Assembly (NCBI RefSeq): GCF_963668665.1
Contig: NZ_OY764902.1
Coordinates: 1,429,501-1,493,500, forward strand
Direction: 5' to 3'
DNA length: 64,000 bases
Source: an uncultured Anaeromusa sp.
GTDB taxonomy: Bacteria; Bacillota; Negativicutes; Anaeromusales; Anaeromusaceae
In this document: positions 33,257 to 41,991 of the stretch, in pieces
Layout: the number at the start of each line of letters is the position of its first letter
How positions within the stretch are numbered: position 1 is the first letter of the stretch
Translations under genes and position numbers: made by a program
The notes under the pieces: generated by a model
Seen by the model: the letters and a program-made list of their open reading frames with translations, nothing else
Databases searched by the model: none
What the model was told of the DNA's origin: nothing

Positions 33257-34570
33257 TTAGCCGACAGAGACTTTGCCGTCCAAAAGCGGCACTGTATTAG
33301 CGCCTTGGGGCATGACAATATAGCGGGGAGCGTCGCTGGCGCAGCGCTCTTTGGCGATGGCCAGGGCCTCCTCCATGGTGCTTACAGGAATCATGTTTGC
33401 TTTTTTTACTAAATCCGCGTTTTGCGGCAGCGTCACCATGACAAAGGTGGCTATGTCGCCGCATTCCATTTCCTTAAGGACTACCCAGCCGGGGATGCCA
33501 AAATTCTTGCGCAAAGCGGCCTCCATTTCCTGACGGCTGCCGTATTTGAACCAGTCGCTGAATTCCGGCGGCTCGTAGATGTCGGGGCATTCGCTGAGGA
33601 GGATCACCACGCCGCCGCGCTTAACGGCATAGTAGGCGTTATCCATGGTTTTGCCGGTTTGGTACAAGTTGATGTCTTTGGGAAAACCGCCGGCTGTAGT
33701 GATGACGACATCCCCTTTTTCCGGGATATCCACGCCATAAATTTCGTCGACCAGTTTGGTTCCTTTCCGCCAGGCGGAGATCCAGTTGCCCGCAAAAATG
33801 CCTGCAAAGTCGCCTTTAGGAGTGGGCACGACATTGAGAATGAAGTCGGGCTTAACAAAGGCGGCAATCTCCATCATGTCCTCGTGGCATTCGTTGCCTT
33901 CGGTGCGTCCCGAAAAAGCGTTGGGGTTCGAGCCGGAAGCCCCGCCGGGCGCCAGCGCCCACAGATGGTTCTGGCGGATGGTCTTAATGGAGCTGCAACC
34001 GGGCAAGATGCTTTTGCGGCCGCCGCCGTAGCCTACCATGTAGTGGTAGATAATACCGCCGGTGAGAATGACCCGGTCCGCTTCCGCTACCAGGCGGTTG
34101 ACGGAAACTTCGGTACCCCGGCTGGTCTTGCCGAGATACACCATGTTGGCTTCGTCCCAGGCGTCATGATTGAGGACGCGCACGCGGTGGCAGACGGTTT
34201 CGCCGCAGAGAGTGACAAATTCGCTTGCCGTATTTTGCCGGTGGCCGCCGACGACAATAAGGACGGTAATGTTTTCATCCGGTACGCCGGCCAGATTCAA
34301 TTCATCCAGTAAAAGGGGCAGGACCTGGTCCATATTCTGCCAGGCGCGGGTAATATCGCTTACGGTGATGACGACAGTTTCTCCCGGACGAACCAGTTCG
34401 CGCAGAGGCGGGCTGTCGATGGGATGGGCCAGTGCCTGGCGTATGGCGCTGGAGACATCTTCAATCGGCGGATAATCGCGTCCTAAGACCTCGCAGGCTA
34501 CCTGTTCGCTGGGCAGGGAAAAAGCAAGTTCTCTTTTGCCGTACTTGAGGGAAAAGGATTTTTGACTCAT
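33257..34570 (-). CDS. LarA-family nickel-pincer racemase/epimerase (second copy)
   Basis: A 437-residue LarA homolog, clearly diverged from the one at 14177-15442. It keeps VSDITRAW in place of the usual SDxTRP, VGGHRQNT, LNHDAWDE, and the His/Lys pair ten apart in YHYMVGYGGGRKSILPG, where Lys would carry the nickel pincer. Larger inserts around residue 230 (SGSNPNAFSGRTEGNECH) distinguish it. It is a single-gene unit. The start is ATG 34570 after AAAAAGGAGGCC; upstream ATGs have no ribosome site. Substrate is unknown; the altered TRP motif may signal a different hydroxyacid. Confidence 0.86.
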   Translation of the reverse strand: MSQKSFSLKYGKRELAFSLPSEQVACEVLGRDYPPIEDVSSAIRQALAHPIDSPPLRELVRPGETVVITVSDITRAWQNMDQVLPLLLDELNLAGVPDENITVLIVVGGHRQNTASEFVTLCGETVCHRVRVLNHDAWDEANMVYLGKTSRGTEVSVNRLVAEADRVILTGGIIYHYMVGYGGGRKSILPGCSSIKTIRQNHLWALAPGGASGSNPNAFSGRTEGNECHEDMMEIAAFVKPDFILNVVPTPKGDFAGIFAGNWISAWRKGTKLVDEIYGVDIPEKGDVVITTAGGFPKDINLYQTGKTMDNAYYAVKRGGVVILLSECPDIYEPPEFSDWFKYGSRQEMEAALRKNFGIPGWVVLKEMECGDIATFVMVTLPQNADLVKKANMIPVSTMEEALAIAKERCASDAPRYIVMPQGANTVPLLDGKVSVG

Positions 34571-34812
34571 AATAAAGGCCTCCTTTTTGGGAAAATAAAC
34601 GAAAATAATACAGCCAGTCTTCTCTTTGTATTTGTAAAAATCCTGCATTTTCAAGGCATTAATAGTACTTGTTTTTTCCGAGAAGCGAAGCAACGAGGAT
34701 GGAACAGAAGTTGCAAGGAGAATCGAAGGGCGCCATAGAGGAGAGAAACGCATTTTATTGTTCAAAAACCGTTCTTCGTGGTTCTCCTACGGGCCCTCTC
34801 GTTTCTTCTAGC

Positions 34813-34841
34813 TTGGCGTTTTCTCTCAAATGCTTTAAAAT
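34813..34841 (+). promoter_or_regulatory. Promoter of the secreted unknown protein
   Basis: TTGGCG (34813-34818), 17-base spacer, TAAAAT (34836-34841), then AAGGAGGAGATGGG before ATG 34879. The rest of the 308-base gap holds only the divergent upstream region of the LarA gene. Confidence 0.55.
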
Positions 34842-34878
34842 GGAAAGTATTAGAAAGAAAATACAAGGAGGAGATGGG

Positions 34879-35628
34879 ATGATACAAAGATCATGGCGTA
34901 TTTTAAGCATTCTTTTGTTGTTGACCTGGCTGCTGCCAGCAGCTTTGGTTGGTGCGGAGGAGCGCAAGGATGAATGGAAGGACAATAGCTTTAATTTTAA
35001 GACCTTGAAGATGGTGGTAGTGAAAACCGAATTTGGCCCGGATGCGGCTGTAGATGATATGAAACGCTTGGTATTGAGCGGCAAAGTCAATGGGCAGTTT
35101 TCTGTTAATGAGCGTTTTGCTAAGGCGGGAATTGCTTTCTTAAGCTATCCTGACGTAGTGAACAAGGTAGGCGTAAATAATAGTGAAAACATGATGGAAT
35201 TGGAGAAGACGGACCCGCCTCGTTACAGCCAACTGGTGCAGGACGGAATTGCTTTTTACGCCCAGGGGTTGCTGCAGGTTCGTTTTACCGTATATAAAGA
35301 TACGGTTCAACACATACCGGCTTATGTGGAAACCTACACTACAACGGAGCGCGTTTGCCGCAAGAGAACCTTTACAGGGCCGGACGGCAGGCAGGCAACA
35401 ACCGAAGAATGGGTTGACATTCCGGTGACTAAGTTTCGCGAGGTTCCCGCTCATGATGAAATAACGGCCCATACGGCGGTGGAATTGACGTTGCTGGAGC
35501 CTAAGACGAACCGGACTTTATGGAAGATGGTGGACAGCCGCGACGCTATGGGCAAGGACAAAGACGGCATGGTAGACCGGACCTTGAAGCGCGCGGCGGA
35601 ACGGTTGGAAGCGCTGAAAAACGGCTGA
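34879..35628 (+). CDS. Secreted protein of unknown function
   Basis: A 249-residue protein that I do not recognise. Residues 1-26 are a clear signal peptide (hydrophobic SILLLLTWLLPAALVGA followed by a cleavage-like AEE). The mature part is mixed alpha/beta with repeated short charged segments and has no cysteine pair suggesting disulfides. The central pattern (VETYTTTERVCRKRTF) is rich in Thr and basic residues, and the end (MVDRTLKRAAERLEALKNG) looks helical. It has its own promoter and lies between a LarA gene and chemoreceptors, with no operon partner. It is probably exported across the membrane. Confidence 0.6.
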   Translation: MIQRSWRILSILLLLTWLLPAALVGAEERKDEWKDNSFNFKTLKMVVVKTEFGPDAAVDDMKRLVLSGKVNGQFSVNERFAKAGIAFLSYPDVVNKVGVNNSENMMELEKTDPPRYSQLVQDGIAFYAQGLLQVRFTVYKDTVQHIPAYVETYTTTERVCRKRTFTGPDGRQATTEEWVDIPVTKFREVPAHDEITAHTAVELTLLEPKTNRTLWKMVDSRDAMGKDKDGMVDRTLKRAAERLEALKNG

Positions 35629-35692
35629 AATACTAAGGAATTTAACCAAGCTCTCTAAGAAGAAAGAGCAACACTTAAATTAAGCAAAAATA

Positions 35693-35721
35693 ATGAAAAA
35701 TAAAAATAATCATGTTATAAT
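35693..35721 (+). promoter_or_regulatory. Promoter of chemoreceptor 1
   Basis: ATGAAA (35693-35698), 17-base spacer, TATAAT (35716-35721). The -10 is perfect and the -35 is weak. Confidence 0.5.
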
Positions 35722-35754
35722 AGAGGAAAACAGCAAATAAAAAGCATGAATTTT

Positions 35755-35818
35755 GCCAGGTATATGCGCTAGCAATAAGGAAGTGTCCTTGTGGTATGTG
35801 TATGTCCTGGCTTTTTTA
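35755..35818 (+). promoter_or_regulatory. Structured leader hairpin with T-run before chemoreceptor 1
   Basis: GCCAGG (35755-35760) pairs with CCTGGC (35806-35811), inner AAGGA-agtg-TCCTT hairpin, then seven Ts. It lies between promoter and gene, so it looks like an attenuator or a short RNA of about 90 bases. I could not match it to a known riboswitch. Confidence 0.55.
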
Positions 35819-35871
35819 TCGGGAATTGCTGAAAGGAACGTTGAGAGGATGAGCAGAAAGGGTGGTGCAAG

Positions 35872-37845
35872 ATGAACTTGCGAAATCGGATGATCTTAAC
35901 CATTTTTTTCCCAGTTATGGCGATTTTAGTTGTGCTTTCTGGGTTTGCCTATTGGCAAGCCAGCACTATGCTGCGGGAAGAGATCAAACTGGAAATGGAA
36001 GCCATGGCGGCGCATCGCAGTGCGGAAGTAAATACGCTTATTGTCGGGAAGATGGAGCAGATGCAAGCACTTGTTAACACCTGGAGCGTTGCTTTGCCGA
36101 ATGAAAACGAGCTGCGAGGGGTGCTTACGCAGTTGACGAAAAACACTCCTGGCGTGCAGGACGTATTTGTAGCCTTTCCGGATAAGCGCTTTATCGATGG
36201 CACGGGATGGGTGCCGCCAGCGGATTATGACCCGACAGGGCGTGGCTGGTATACGGAGGCTGCTAACTCCCAGAAGGTAGTGATGTCCAAGGTTTATATG
36301 GACGCCATTACCAAGAAGCCCATTGTGAGCTTGTCGATGGCCGTCCGTCAGCAAGGTAAATTGGCCGCAGTGGTCGGCATGGATTTATCTCTGCAGCAAA
36401 TTAATGACGCCGTGCTCGGCATCAAAATCCGGGATACGGGATATGCCTACTTGCTCAACCAGGAAGGGTATTTTGTAGCCCATAAGACGTTGAAGTTGGA
36501 AGATAACATCATGCAAATCGAAAATGGAAGCCTGGCCGCTGGAGGGAAAGTGTTTTTAAGCGGGAAGCCTTCTTTTAGCGAGTATGTTTTTCTTGGGGTG
36601 GAGCGGTTTTTAGCCTCCATGCCTGTAGGAGACAGCGGCTGGGTGATTGTTTTGGGCGTTCCTAAAGACGAAGTATTTGCCAATGTAAGCCGTTTGGCGA
36701 TGACGATGATCGGCATCGGCGTGCTTTCGCTGGTGCTTTTGCTGGCCATCGTTTTCTTCATCGCCCGTTCCGTGGCCAATCCGGTGGCGGAAGTGGCGGC
36801 GGCGGCCAAGCAGGTGGCCGAAGGCGACTTGCACATGACCTTGGAGCCCACAGACCGCAAAGATGAAATTGGCATTTTGCACAGCAGTTTCGAAGCTATG
36901 ACCAAGGGACTGCGGCAGATGGTCGGGCAGACGCTGCAGTCGGCGGAACAGCTGGCGGCTTCGTCGGAAGAGCTGACAGCCAGTGCGGGGCAGTCGGCGG
37001 AAGCGGCGCAGCATGTGGCGCAGTCGGCGGTAGCGATTACTGATGGCGCCGGCAGGCAGAGTCTTGCGGTGACGGAAGCGGCTAAAGTAGTGGAATCTAT
37101 GTCGCGGAAGATGGAAGAGGTTGCGTCTGTTGCCGGCGCGGTAGCGGCGGCGGCGAACGAAACGACGAAAACCACCGTAGAAGGGCAAAAAGGCTTGGCT
37201 TCAGCCATTGAAAGCATGCAGGCGATCGGTACCGGCGCTGAACAAGTGGGGGTTGCTATTCAAGCCCTTGATGCCAGCTCACAGCGCATTTCCGAAATGG
37301 TGGCCATGATTACGGCCATTGCCGGACAGACCAATCTTTTGGCGCTTAACGCAGCCATTGAAGCGGCTCGGGCAGGCGAACACGGGAGGGGCTTTGCGGT
37401 GGTAGCGGACGAGGTGCGTAAGCTGGCGGAGCAGTCGGAAACGGCTGCTAGGGAAATTACCACGTTGATTGCGGAAAACAACGGCAACATCCGTCAGACC
37501 GTCGATGTAATGGGCGTGCAGAAAACCCGCGTAGGCGAAGGCGTGGGCCGCGTGAATGAAGCGGGCCGTCAATTTGTGGAAATTGCGCGTTTGGTGGAAG
37601 ATCTGTCCAAGAAGATTATGGGCATTGCCACGGTAGCGGAGGCGGTCGTAGCAGACAGCCGTAACACCGTCCGTTCGGTAGAAGAAGTGAAGACCATTTC
37701 CGTAACCGTTGTGGGCGAGGCGGAAAGCGTTTCCGCAGCCACGGAACAGCAAGCGGCATCCATGCAGGAAATTGCCTCGGCCAGTCAGACTCTGGCGCAC
37801 TTAGCGCAGGATTTGCAGGCTTTGGTAGGGAAATTCCGGATGTAA
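35872..37845 (+). CDS. Methyl-accepting chemotaxis protein 1 (dCache type)
   Basis: A 657-residue membrane chemoreceptor: N-terminal membrane segment at about 8-30, extracytoplasmic dCache sensor at about 35-275 ([20 protein letters not shown] pattern), second membrane segment near 280-300, HAMP domain, then the signalling helices with the tip [20 protein letters not shown]. It should control the CheA kinase. The dCache domain often binds amino acids or organic acids. No C-terminal CheR-docking pentapeptide is seen. It has the same length as the next receptor, and both share the FIDGTGW region, so they are tandem paralogs. Confidence 0.93.
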   Translation: MNLRNRMILTIFFPVMAILVVLSGFAYWQASTMLREEIKLEMEAMAAHRSAEVNTLIVGKMEQMQALVNTWSVALPNENELRGVLTQLTKNTPGVQDVFVAFPDKRFIDGTGWVPPADYDPTGRGWYTEAANSQKVVMSKVYMDAITKKPIVSLSMAVRQQGKLAAVVGMDLSLQQINDAVLGIKIRDTGYAYLLNQEGYFVAHKTLKLEDNIMQIENGSLAAGGKVFLSGKPSFSEYVFLGVERFLASMPVGDSGWVIVLGVPKDEVFANVSRLAMTMIGIGVLSLVLLLAIVFFIARSVANPVAEVAAAAKQVAEGDLHMTLEPTDRKDEIGILHSSFEAMTKGLRQMVGQTLQSAEQLAASSEELTASAGQSAEAAQHVAQSAVAITDGAGRQSLAVTEAAKVVESMSRKMEEVASVAGAVAAAANETTKTTVEGQKGLASAIESMQAIGTGAEQVGVAIQALDASSQRISEMVAMITAIAGQTNLLALNAAIEAARAGEHGRGFAVVADEVRKLAEQSETAAREITTLIAENNGNIRQTVDVMGVQKTRVGEGVGRVNEAGRQFVEIARLVEDLSKKIMGIATVAEAVVADSRNTVRSVEEVKTISVTVVGEAESVSAATEQQAASMQEIASASQTLAHLAQDLQALVGKFRM

Positions 37846-37904
37846 AGCTAGCTTTGGCGGCAACGACAAAGTATTCTTAGACCAATAAGCAACGAAGTGT
37901 ATTG

Positions 37905-37943
37905 GCTCCGGCTGCAGACTTGCGTTTGTGGCCGGAGCTTTTT
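37905..37943 (+). terminator. Terminator after chemoreceptor 1
   Basis: GCTCCGGC (37905-37912) pairs with GCCGGAGC (37931-37938), followed by TTTTT. Confidence 0.88.
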
Positions 37944-38020
37944 GGATTTTATCGCATGAAACAAAAAACAACGTTATTTCGCGGTTTTATTGTTTTTGTG
38001 TAAAAAATGCAAGGAGTACA

Positions 38021-38048
38021 TTGCGTTTTGGAACGAAAATGGTATAAT
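38021..38048 (+). promoter_or_regulatory. Promoter of chemoreceptor 2
   Basis: TTGCGT (38021-38026), 16-base spacer, TATAAT (38043-38048). Confidence 0.55.
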
Positions 38049-38087
38049 TGTCCTATCTCCAGTGGACGAAATGAAAAGCAATTCGAT

Positions 38088-38142
38088 AAAGCAACACGGT
38101 TTGCAAGGCAATGTAGCCAAAGCAAATTCGCGTTGCTTTTTT
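38088..38142 (+). promoter_or_regulatory. Nested leader hairpin with T-run before chemoreceptor 2
   Basis: AAAGCAAC/GTTGCTTT enclose TTTGC/GCAAA, which enclose GGC/GCC; six Ts follow. As with chemoreceptor 1, it is located between promoter and ribosome site, suggesting attenuation. Confidence 0.55.
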
Positions 38143-38207
38143 GCATTTTGTCCTTAGTTTCAAGGTAAATGCCTGTAGGAGAGCAGGCGGTGAAGGAGGC
38201 GGCGGCT

Positions 38208-40181
38208 ATGAAATTACGGTCAAAAATGATGCTGGCAATTTGTATTCCGGTGATGGCGGTGCTGGTTGTGCTGAGTGGAGTGGCATATTGGCAGGCGAGC
38301 CGCGCTTTAACCGAAGAAATTCGTATGGAAATGAGTCAGGCATCCGCCCGCTATGCGGAAGCGGTACAAACCATTCTGTCGACGAAGCAGGAAACCGTAG
38401 GGTCTTTGGCAGCCGCGTGGAGCGTAGGCCTTCCGGCGGACGAAGAAATTTTACGAACCGTAACCTATTTAACGAAAAATACGCCTGGAGCGCAGGATAT
38501 TTATGTGGCCTTTCCCAGTAAAAAATTTATTGACGGTACAGGCTGGTTACCGCCAGCGGACTATGATCCGGCTACAAGGGATTGGTTTAAAGACGCCCTT
38601 TCCAGTAATGGCGTGGTATTTTCCAAAGTCTATGTTGATGCGATCACCAAAAAACCGGTTATCAGTCTTTCCGCAGCCATACGGCAGAATGGGACGCCGA
38701 TTGCAGTGCTGGGGATGGATTTGTCTTTAGATGCGATTGGCCAAATGACGCAAGGCGTGCGTATGAGAGATTCCGGGCAGGCCTTTATCTTAAATCGCGA
38801 GGGCTTTTACGTAGCCCATCCTTCGTTGACGTTGAAGGATAACGTACTAACGATGGAAAATGGAAGGTTGAAGGAAGCAGGAGCTGCCTTTTTGAGTGGC
38901 CGTTCCAGTTTCCAAGAGCTTTCTTTCAACGGAGAGGATCGCTTTTTTGCATCGAGCCCCGTAGGCAGCAGCGGCTGGGCCTTAGTGCTGGAAGTGCCAT
39001 CCTCCGAGGTATATCAGCCGGTTCGCTATTTAGGCTTATGGATGGCGGGCTTGAGTGTGGCAGCCATTCTTTTACTTGGCTTTGTCTTAATGAACGTGGC
39101 AGGAGCTATTGCCAAGCCCGTAGCCTTAGTAGCGGCAGCGGCGCAAAAAGTTGCTTCCGGCGAGTTGCAGATTCACCTGGATGCCAGCGAGCGCGCCGAC
39201 GAAATTGGTGTGCTGAATAATAGTTTTTTGGCGATGGTTGCCAGTTTGCGGAAGCTGGTCGGAGAGACGGTTCGTTCGGCGGAAAAACTGGCTGGTTCTT
39301 CGCAGGAACTGACGGCCAGCTCCAGTCAAGCTGCGGACGCTTCGCAGCAAGTAGCGCAGGCCGCTGTAGAGATTACAGAAAGCGCCTCGCAGCAGGTTAG
39401 CTCTGTAGAAGAAACCGCTTTGGCAGTGGAACGTGTAGCACAGCGGCTGGAAAAGGCGGGGAAAGCGGCCGAAGCTGCTTCCGGCGCCGCCGAACAAACG
39501 GCTAATACCACGATGCAGGGGCAGAAAGGTCTGGCTGCGGCAGTAGAGAGCATAGACGCCATTGGCAGCGGCGCAGCGCAAGTGGGCAGTGCGATTCAAG
39601 AGCTGGACAGCAGCTCAAAGCGTATTTCGGAAATTGTAGATATGATTAAAACCATTGCCGGACAGACCAATCTTTTGGCGCTGAACGCCGCCATTGAGGC
39701 GGCGCGGGCGGGCGAACACGGGCGGGGCTTTGCGGTAGTGGCGGATGAAGTGCGCAAGCTGGCGGAGCAATCAGAGCACGCAGCGAAAGAAATCACGGAG
39801 TTAATTGCAGAAAACAATGGGAATATACGGCAAACCGTTGAAGTGATGGACGTGCAAAAATCGCGCGTCGGCGAAGGGGTGGCTCAAGTTCGCGAAGCAG
39901 GGCGGCAGTTTGCGGAAATTGCCTCCTTGGTGGAAGAATTATCGGCGCAGGTACGGGATATTTCCGAAGAGGTATCAGGGACTGTGGCGGAAAGCCGGCA
40001 AAGCGCTGCAGCCGTACGGAGGATCAAAGATCTTTCCCTGGCCGTGGCGGACGAAGCCAGCGGCGTTTCGGCGGCGACAGAAGAGCAAACCGCTTCTATG
40101 GAAGAAATTGCTGCCGCCAGCCAAACGCTGGCGCAGTTAGCGCAGGAGCTGCAGGAATCGGTAGGAAAGTTCCGCATGTAG
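38208..40181 (+). CDS. Methyl-accepting chemotaxis protein 2 (dCache type)
   Basis: A 657-residue paralog of the receptor before it, with the same layout: membrane segment, dCache sensor ([20 protein letters not shown]), second membrane segment near 290, HAMP and signalling domain with [20 protein letters not shown]. The start is ATG 38208 with AAGGAGG nine bases upstream; this aligns exactly with receptor 1. An in-frame ATG at 38169 has no good site. Sensor halves are clearly more divergent than the signalling halves, so the two copies probably detect different ligands. It has an independent promoter and leader. Confidence 0.93.
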   Translation: MKLRSKMMLAICIPVMAVLVVLSGVAYWQASRALTEEIRMEMSQASARYAEAVQTILSTKQETVGSLAAAWSVGLPADEEILRTVTYLTKNTPGAQDIYVAFPSKKFIDGTGWLPPADYDPATRDWFKDALSSNGVVFSKVYVDAITKKPVISLSAAIRQNGTPIAVLGMDLSLDAIGQMTQGVRMRDSGQAFILNREGFYVAHPSLTLKDNVLTMENGRLKEAGAAFLSGRSSFQELSFNGEDRFFASSPVGSSGWALVLEVPSSEVYQPVRYLGLWMAGLSVAAILLLGFVLMNVAGAIAKPVALVAAAAQKVASGELQIHLDASERADEIGVLNNSFLAMVASLRKLVGETVRSAEKLAGSSQELTASSSQAADASQQVAQAAVEITESASQQVSSVEETALAVERVAQRLEKAGKAAEAASGAAEQTANTTMQGQKGLAAAVESIDAIGSGAAQVGSAIQELDSSSKRISEIVDMIKTIAGQTNLLALNAAIEAARAGEHGRGFAVVADEVRKLAEQSEHAAKEITELIAENNGNIRQTVEVMDVQKSRVGEGVAQVREAGRQFAEIASLVEELSAQVRDISEEVSGTVAESRQSAAAVRRIKDLSLAVADEASGVSAATEEQTASMEEIAAASQTLAQLAQELQESVGKFRM

Positions 40182-40287
40182 ATCCAGTTAGCGGTTGGAA
40201 GCATTCGGAAGCCTCTTGGGTACTTATTACCGGTTTCGCTAACAAAGGGCAGGAAAACGCACTTATATAGGGAAATAAACAATAGGT

Positions 40288-40310
40288 ATGCTGTCATGTA
40301 TTGACAGCAT
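40288..40310 (+). promoter_or_regulatory. Palindrome upstream of the DJ-1/PfpI gene
   Basis: ATGCTGTCA and TGACAGCAT arms around TGTAT, 24 bases before the ATG. It may be an operator or a small hairpin in the leader. Confidence 0.4.
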
Positions 40311-40333
40311 AGCCGGCGAAAGGAGTGACAAGG

Positions 40334-41017
40334 ATGAATCAAGGCGGAAAACTGCTCATGGTAGTAACGAGTGCCAAGGCAATGGGGGTTCACCGGACCG
40401 GATTGTGGTTGGAAGAGTTTGCGGCGCCGTACTTGCTCTTTCTTCAGGCCGGCTTTGAGGTGGTTGTCGCGAGTCCTCTAGGAGGCGAAGCGCCGATTGA
40501 TCCGCGCAGCGTGGCTGTGGGGCAGCCGGCGGCTTGGCAAAAGGCAGCCGAGGTATTAAAGCAGACGCGAAAACTCAGCGAAGTGGAACGTGAAGTTTTT
40601 GATGCGATTATTTTGCCGGGCGGTCATGGCCCTATGGTGGATTTGGCTAAGGATGAAGCCTTGGCGGCGCTTCTTCAGCGGGCGGATGTGGACGGCTGGG
40701 TGATTGGCGCTGTCTGTCATGGTCCTGCCGGCTTGGTGCGGGCGCAAAAAGAAGACGGCACGCCGCTGGTGGCCGGACGCCGACTAACTGGCTTTACCAA
40801 CGCAGAAGAGCGCATGGTGCAATTGGAAGAAGCGGTACCGTTTCTTCTGGAAAATCGCCTGAAAGAACTGGGCGCTCATTATGAGCACAGCAAACCCTGG
40901 GAAGCCTTTGTCGTGCGCGATGGCTCCTTGGTGACCGGACAAAATCCACAGTCAAGCGAAGCCTTTGCTAAAGAAGTGATTGTGGCGGTAAAAGAAAACA
41001 TTTGTGTAGAGTGCTGA
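40334..41017 (+). CDS. DJ-1/PfpI-family protein (Hsp31-like)
   Basis: A 227-residue type 1 glutamine-amidotransferase-like protein. The nucleophile elbow AVCHGPAGL near residue 135 gives the catalytic cysteine; DAIILPGGHGPMVDL near residue 90 supplies the conserved Glu/His region, and ASPLGGEAPIDPRS is typical of the larger Hsp31/YhbO-like branch. Members act as glyoxalase III, deglycase or stress chaperone, and the activity is debated. The start is ATG 40334 with AAAGGAG eight bases upstream. It is a single gene with its own terminator. Confidence 0.88.
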   Translation: MNQGGKLLMVVTSAKAMGVHRTGLWLEEFAAPYLLFLQAGFEVVVASPLGGEAPIDPRSVAVGQPAAWQKAAEVLKQTRKLSEVEREVFDAIILPGGHGPMVDLAKDEALAALLQRADVDGWVIGAVCHGPAGLVRAQKEDGTPLVAGRRLTGFTNAEERMVQLEEAVPFLLENRLKELGAHYEHSKPWEAFVVRDGSLVTGQNPQSSEAFAKEVIVAVKENICVEC

Positions 41018-41022
41018 ATAAA

Positions 41023-41062
41023 AAACCCGGCCCTTTGCTTTATGGCAAACGGCCGGGTTTTC
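41023..41062. terminator. Terminator after the DJ-1/PfpI gene
   Basis: AAACCCGGCC (41023-41032) pairs with GGCCGGGTTT (41051-41060), with A- and T-runs on both sides. Confidence 0.92.
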
Positions 41063-41200
41063 TCACTCAATTATACCAAAATTTATAAGCTTTGAGAGGC
41101 TGAGATACGAGAAATGGTGGGGAGATACCGAACCGCGAAATACACGAAAAACGCGAAAGGGGTTTTCAAGAGATTAGGGAGTTCCCTATTCTATCTCCTG

Positions 41201-41280
41201 CGTACCCTCTCGCGACTCCGATTCTCTTGTTCAATTTAACCTCGTCAAACCTTCCCTTTACTCCCTCTACTCTTGTTTAA
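41201..41280 (+). repeat. Two forward copies of the repeat family
   Basis: Units at 41201-41235 (CGTACCCTCT...GATTCTCTTGTTCAA) and 41243-41280 (ACCTTCCC...CTACTCTTGTTTAA), between the terminator and the stop of the minus-strand gene that follows. Confidence 0.75.
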
Positions 41281-41289
41281 GTCCCGTAT

Positions 41290-41601
41290 TTAAGCCTCTT
41301 CTTTTTCGCTCAGCACTTTCATGGCTGCAAAGCGTTCTTCAGCGGATGCTCCAGAAGGCCAGGCGTCGGCAAAGGCTTGAGAATTTTTAAATTCTAAATG
41401 CCAGCGAAAAGCGCCGGCTTCGCAATAGTAGGAGAAAATTACTTTTTCCTCTAATGATTCCGGGACTAAGCCTTCTTCCGTGGTGAGAATGGCGTACTGG
41501 CCATTTTCCACCGGCTCGTAGCAAAGCGTCGGGCCGTCTTCTGAGAACTCGATGATTTCAAATCCTAAAGGCTGGTAAAAATCTTCAACTTGGTGGCTCA
41601 T
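41290..41601 (-). CDS. Small acidic protein of unknown function
   Basis: A 103-residue soluble protein that I do not recognise. It is rich in Glu and aromatic residues (FYQPLGFEIIEF, FSYYCEAGAFRWHLEF) and has a predicted beta-rich core with a helical, charged C-terminus (ERFAAMKVLSEKEEA). There are two cysteines and no membrane segment or signal. The start is ATG 41601, after AAAAAGGAGGATTTCAC, which is an excellent ribosome site. It stands alone on the minus strand and is flanked by repeat copies and hairpins. It may be a lineage-specific protein. Confidence 0.7.
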   Translation of the reverse strand: MSHQVEDFYQPLGFEIIEFSEDGPTLCYEPVENGQYAILTTEEGLVPESLEEKVIFSYYCEAGAFRWHLEFKNSQAFADAWPSGASAEERFAAMKVLSEKEEA

Positions 41602-41668
41602 GTGAAATCCTCCTTTTTCGGGAAGCCATTGCTTGATTCGCGACTCACGCCAAAGCAAATCTTTTACC

Positions 41669-41776
41669 GTCAAAATTTGTCAAAAAGCCTCGACATAGCA
41701 CCACTATGTCTGCGTTTTTTTTCGCGTTTGACGAAGTATGGAAGTCGGTTGTCATGCAATCCCTAGCACAACCGAC
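41669..41776. repeat. Cluster of hairpins upstream of the small acidic gene
   Basis: GTCAAA (41669-41674)/TTTGAC (41727-41732) enclose GACATAG (41692-41698)/CTATGTC (41704-41710); a second hairpin is GTCGGTTGT (41744-41752)/ACAACCGAC (41768-41776). I see no ORF in the 390-base gap 41602-41991. Origin or role unknown; could be a small structured RNA or a decayed element. Confidence 0.45.
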
Positions 41777-41888
41777 CTTAGGCGCATCCAGCGCCGTCTG
41801 CTCTGACGCAAGCACTCATTCAATCATTGGCATCCCACTCTATTATTCCGTATTTGTTCAAAAAAAATTGCCTCTTATAATATCACCG

Positions 41889-41983
41889 TTGCACCCTCCA
41901 TTTACTCCCTCTACTCTTGTTCAAAAACCGTACTCCGTGTCCCTCGCGCGTACCCTCCCTCGACTCCGATTCTCCTGTTCAAT
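41889..41983 (+). repeat. Two forward copies of the repeat family
   Basis: Units at 41889-41926 (GCACCCTCC...CTACTCTTGTTCAA) and 41950-41983 (CGTACCCTCC...GATTCTCCTGTTCAA), just beyond the stop of the minus-strand CdaR gene. Confidence 0.78.
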
Positions 41984-41991
41984 TCCCGTTT

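Noticed and set aside
33422..34312. 296-residue plus-strand frame inside the second LarA gene
   Set aside because: Antisense of a clearly conserved gene; no ribosome site and no recognisable domain.
35728..35870. c-di-GMP (GEMM) riboswitch before chemoreceptor 1
   Set aside because: The conserved GEMM segments are not found in the leader; only a terminator-like hairpin is.
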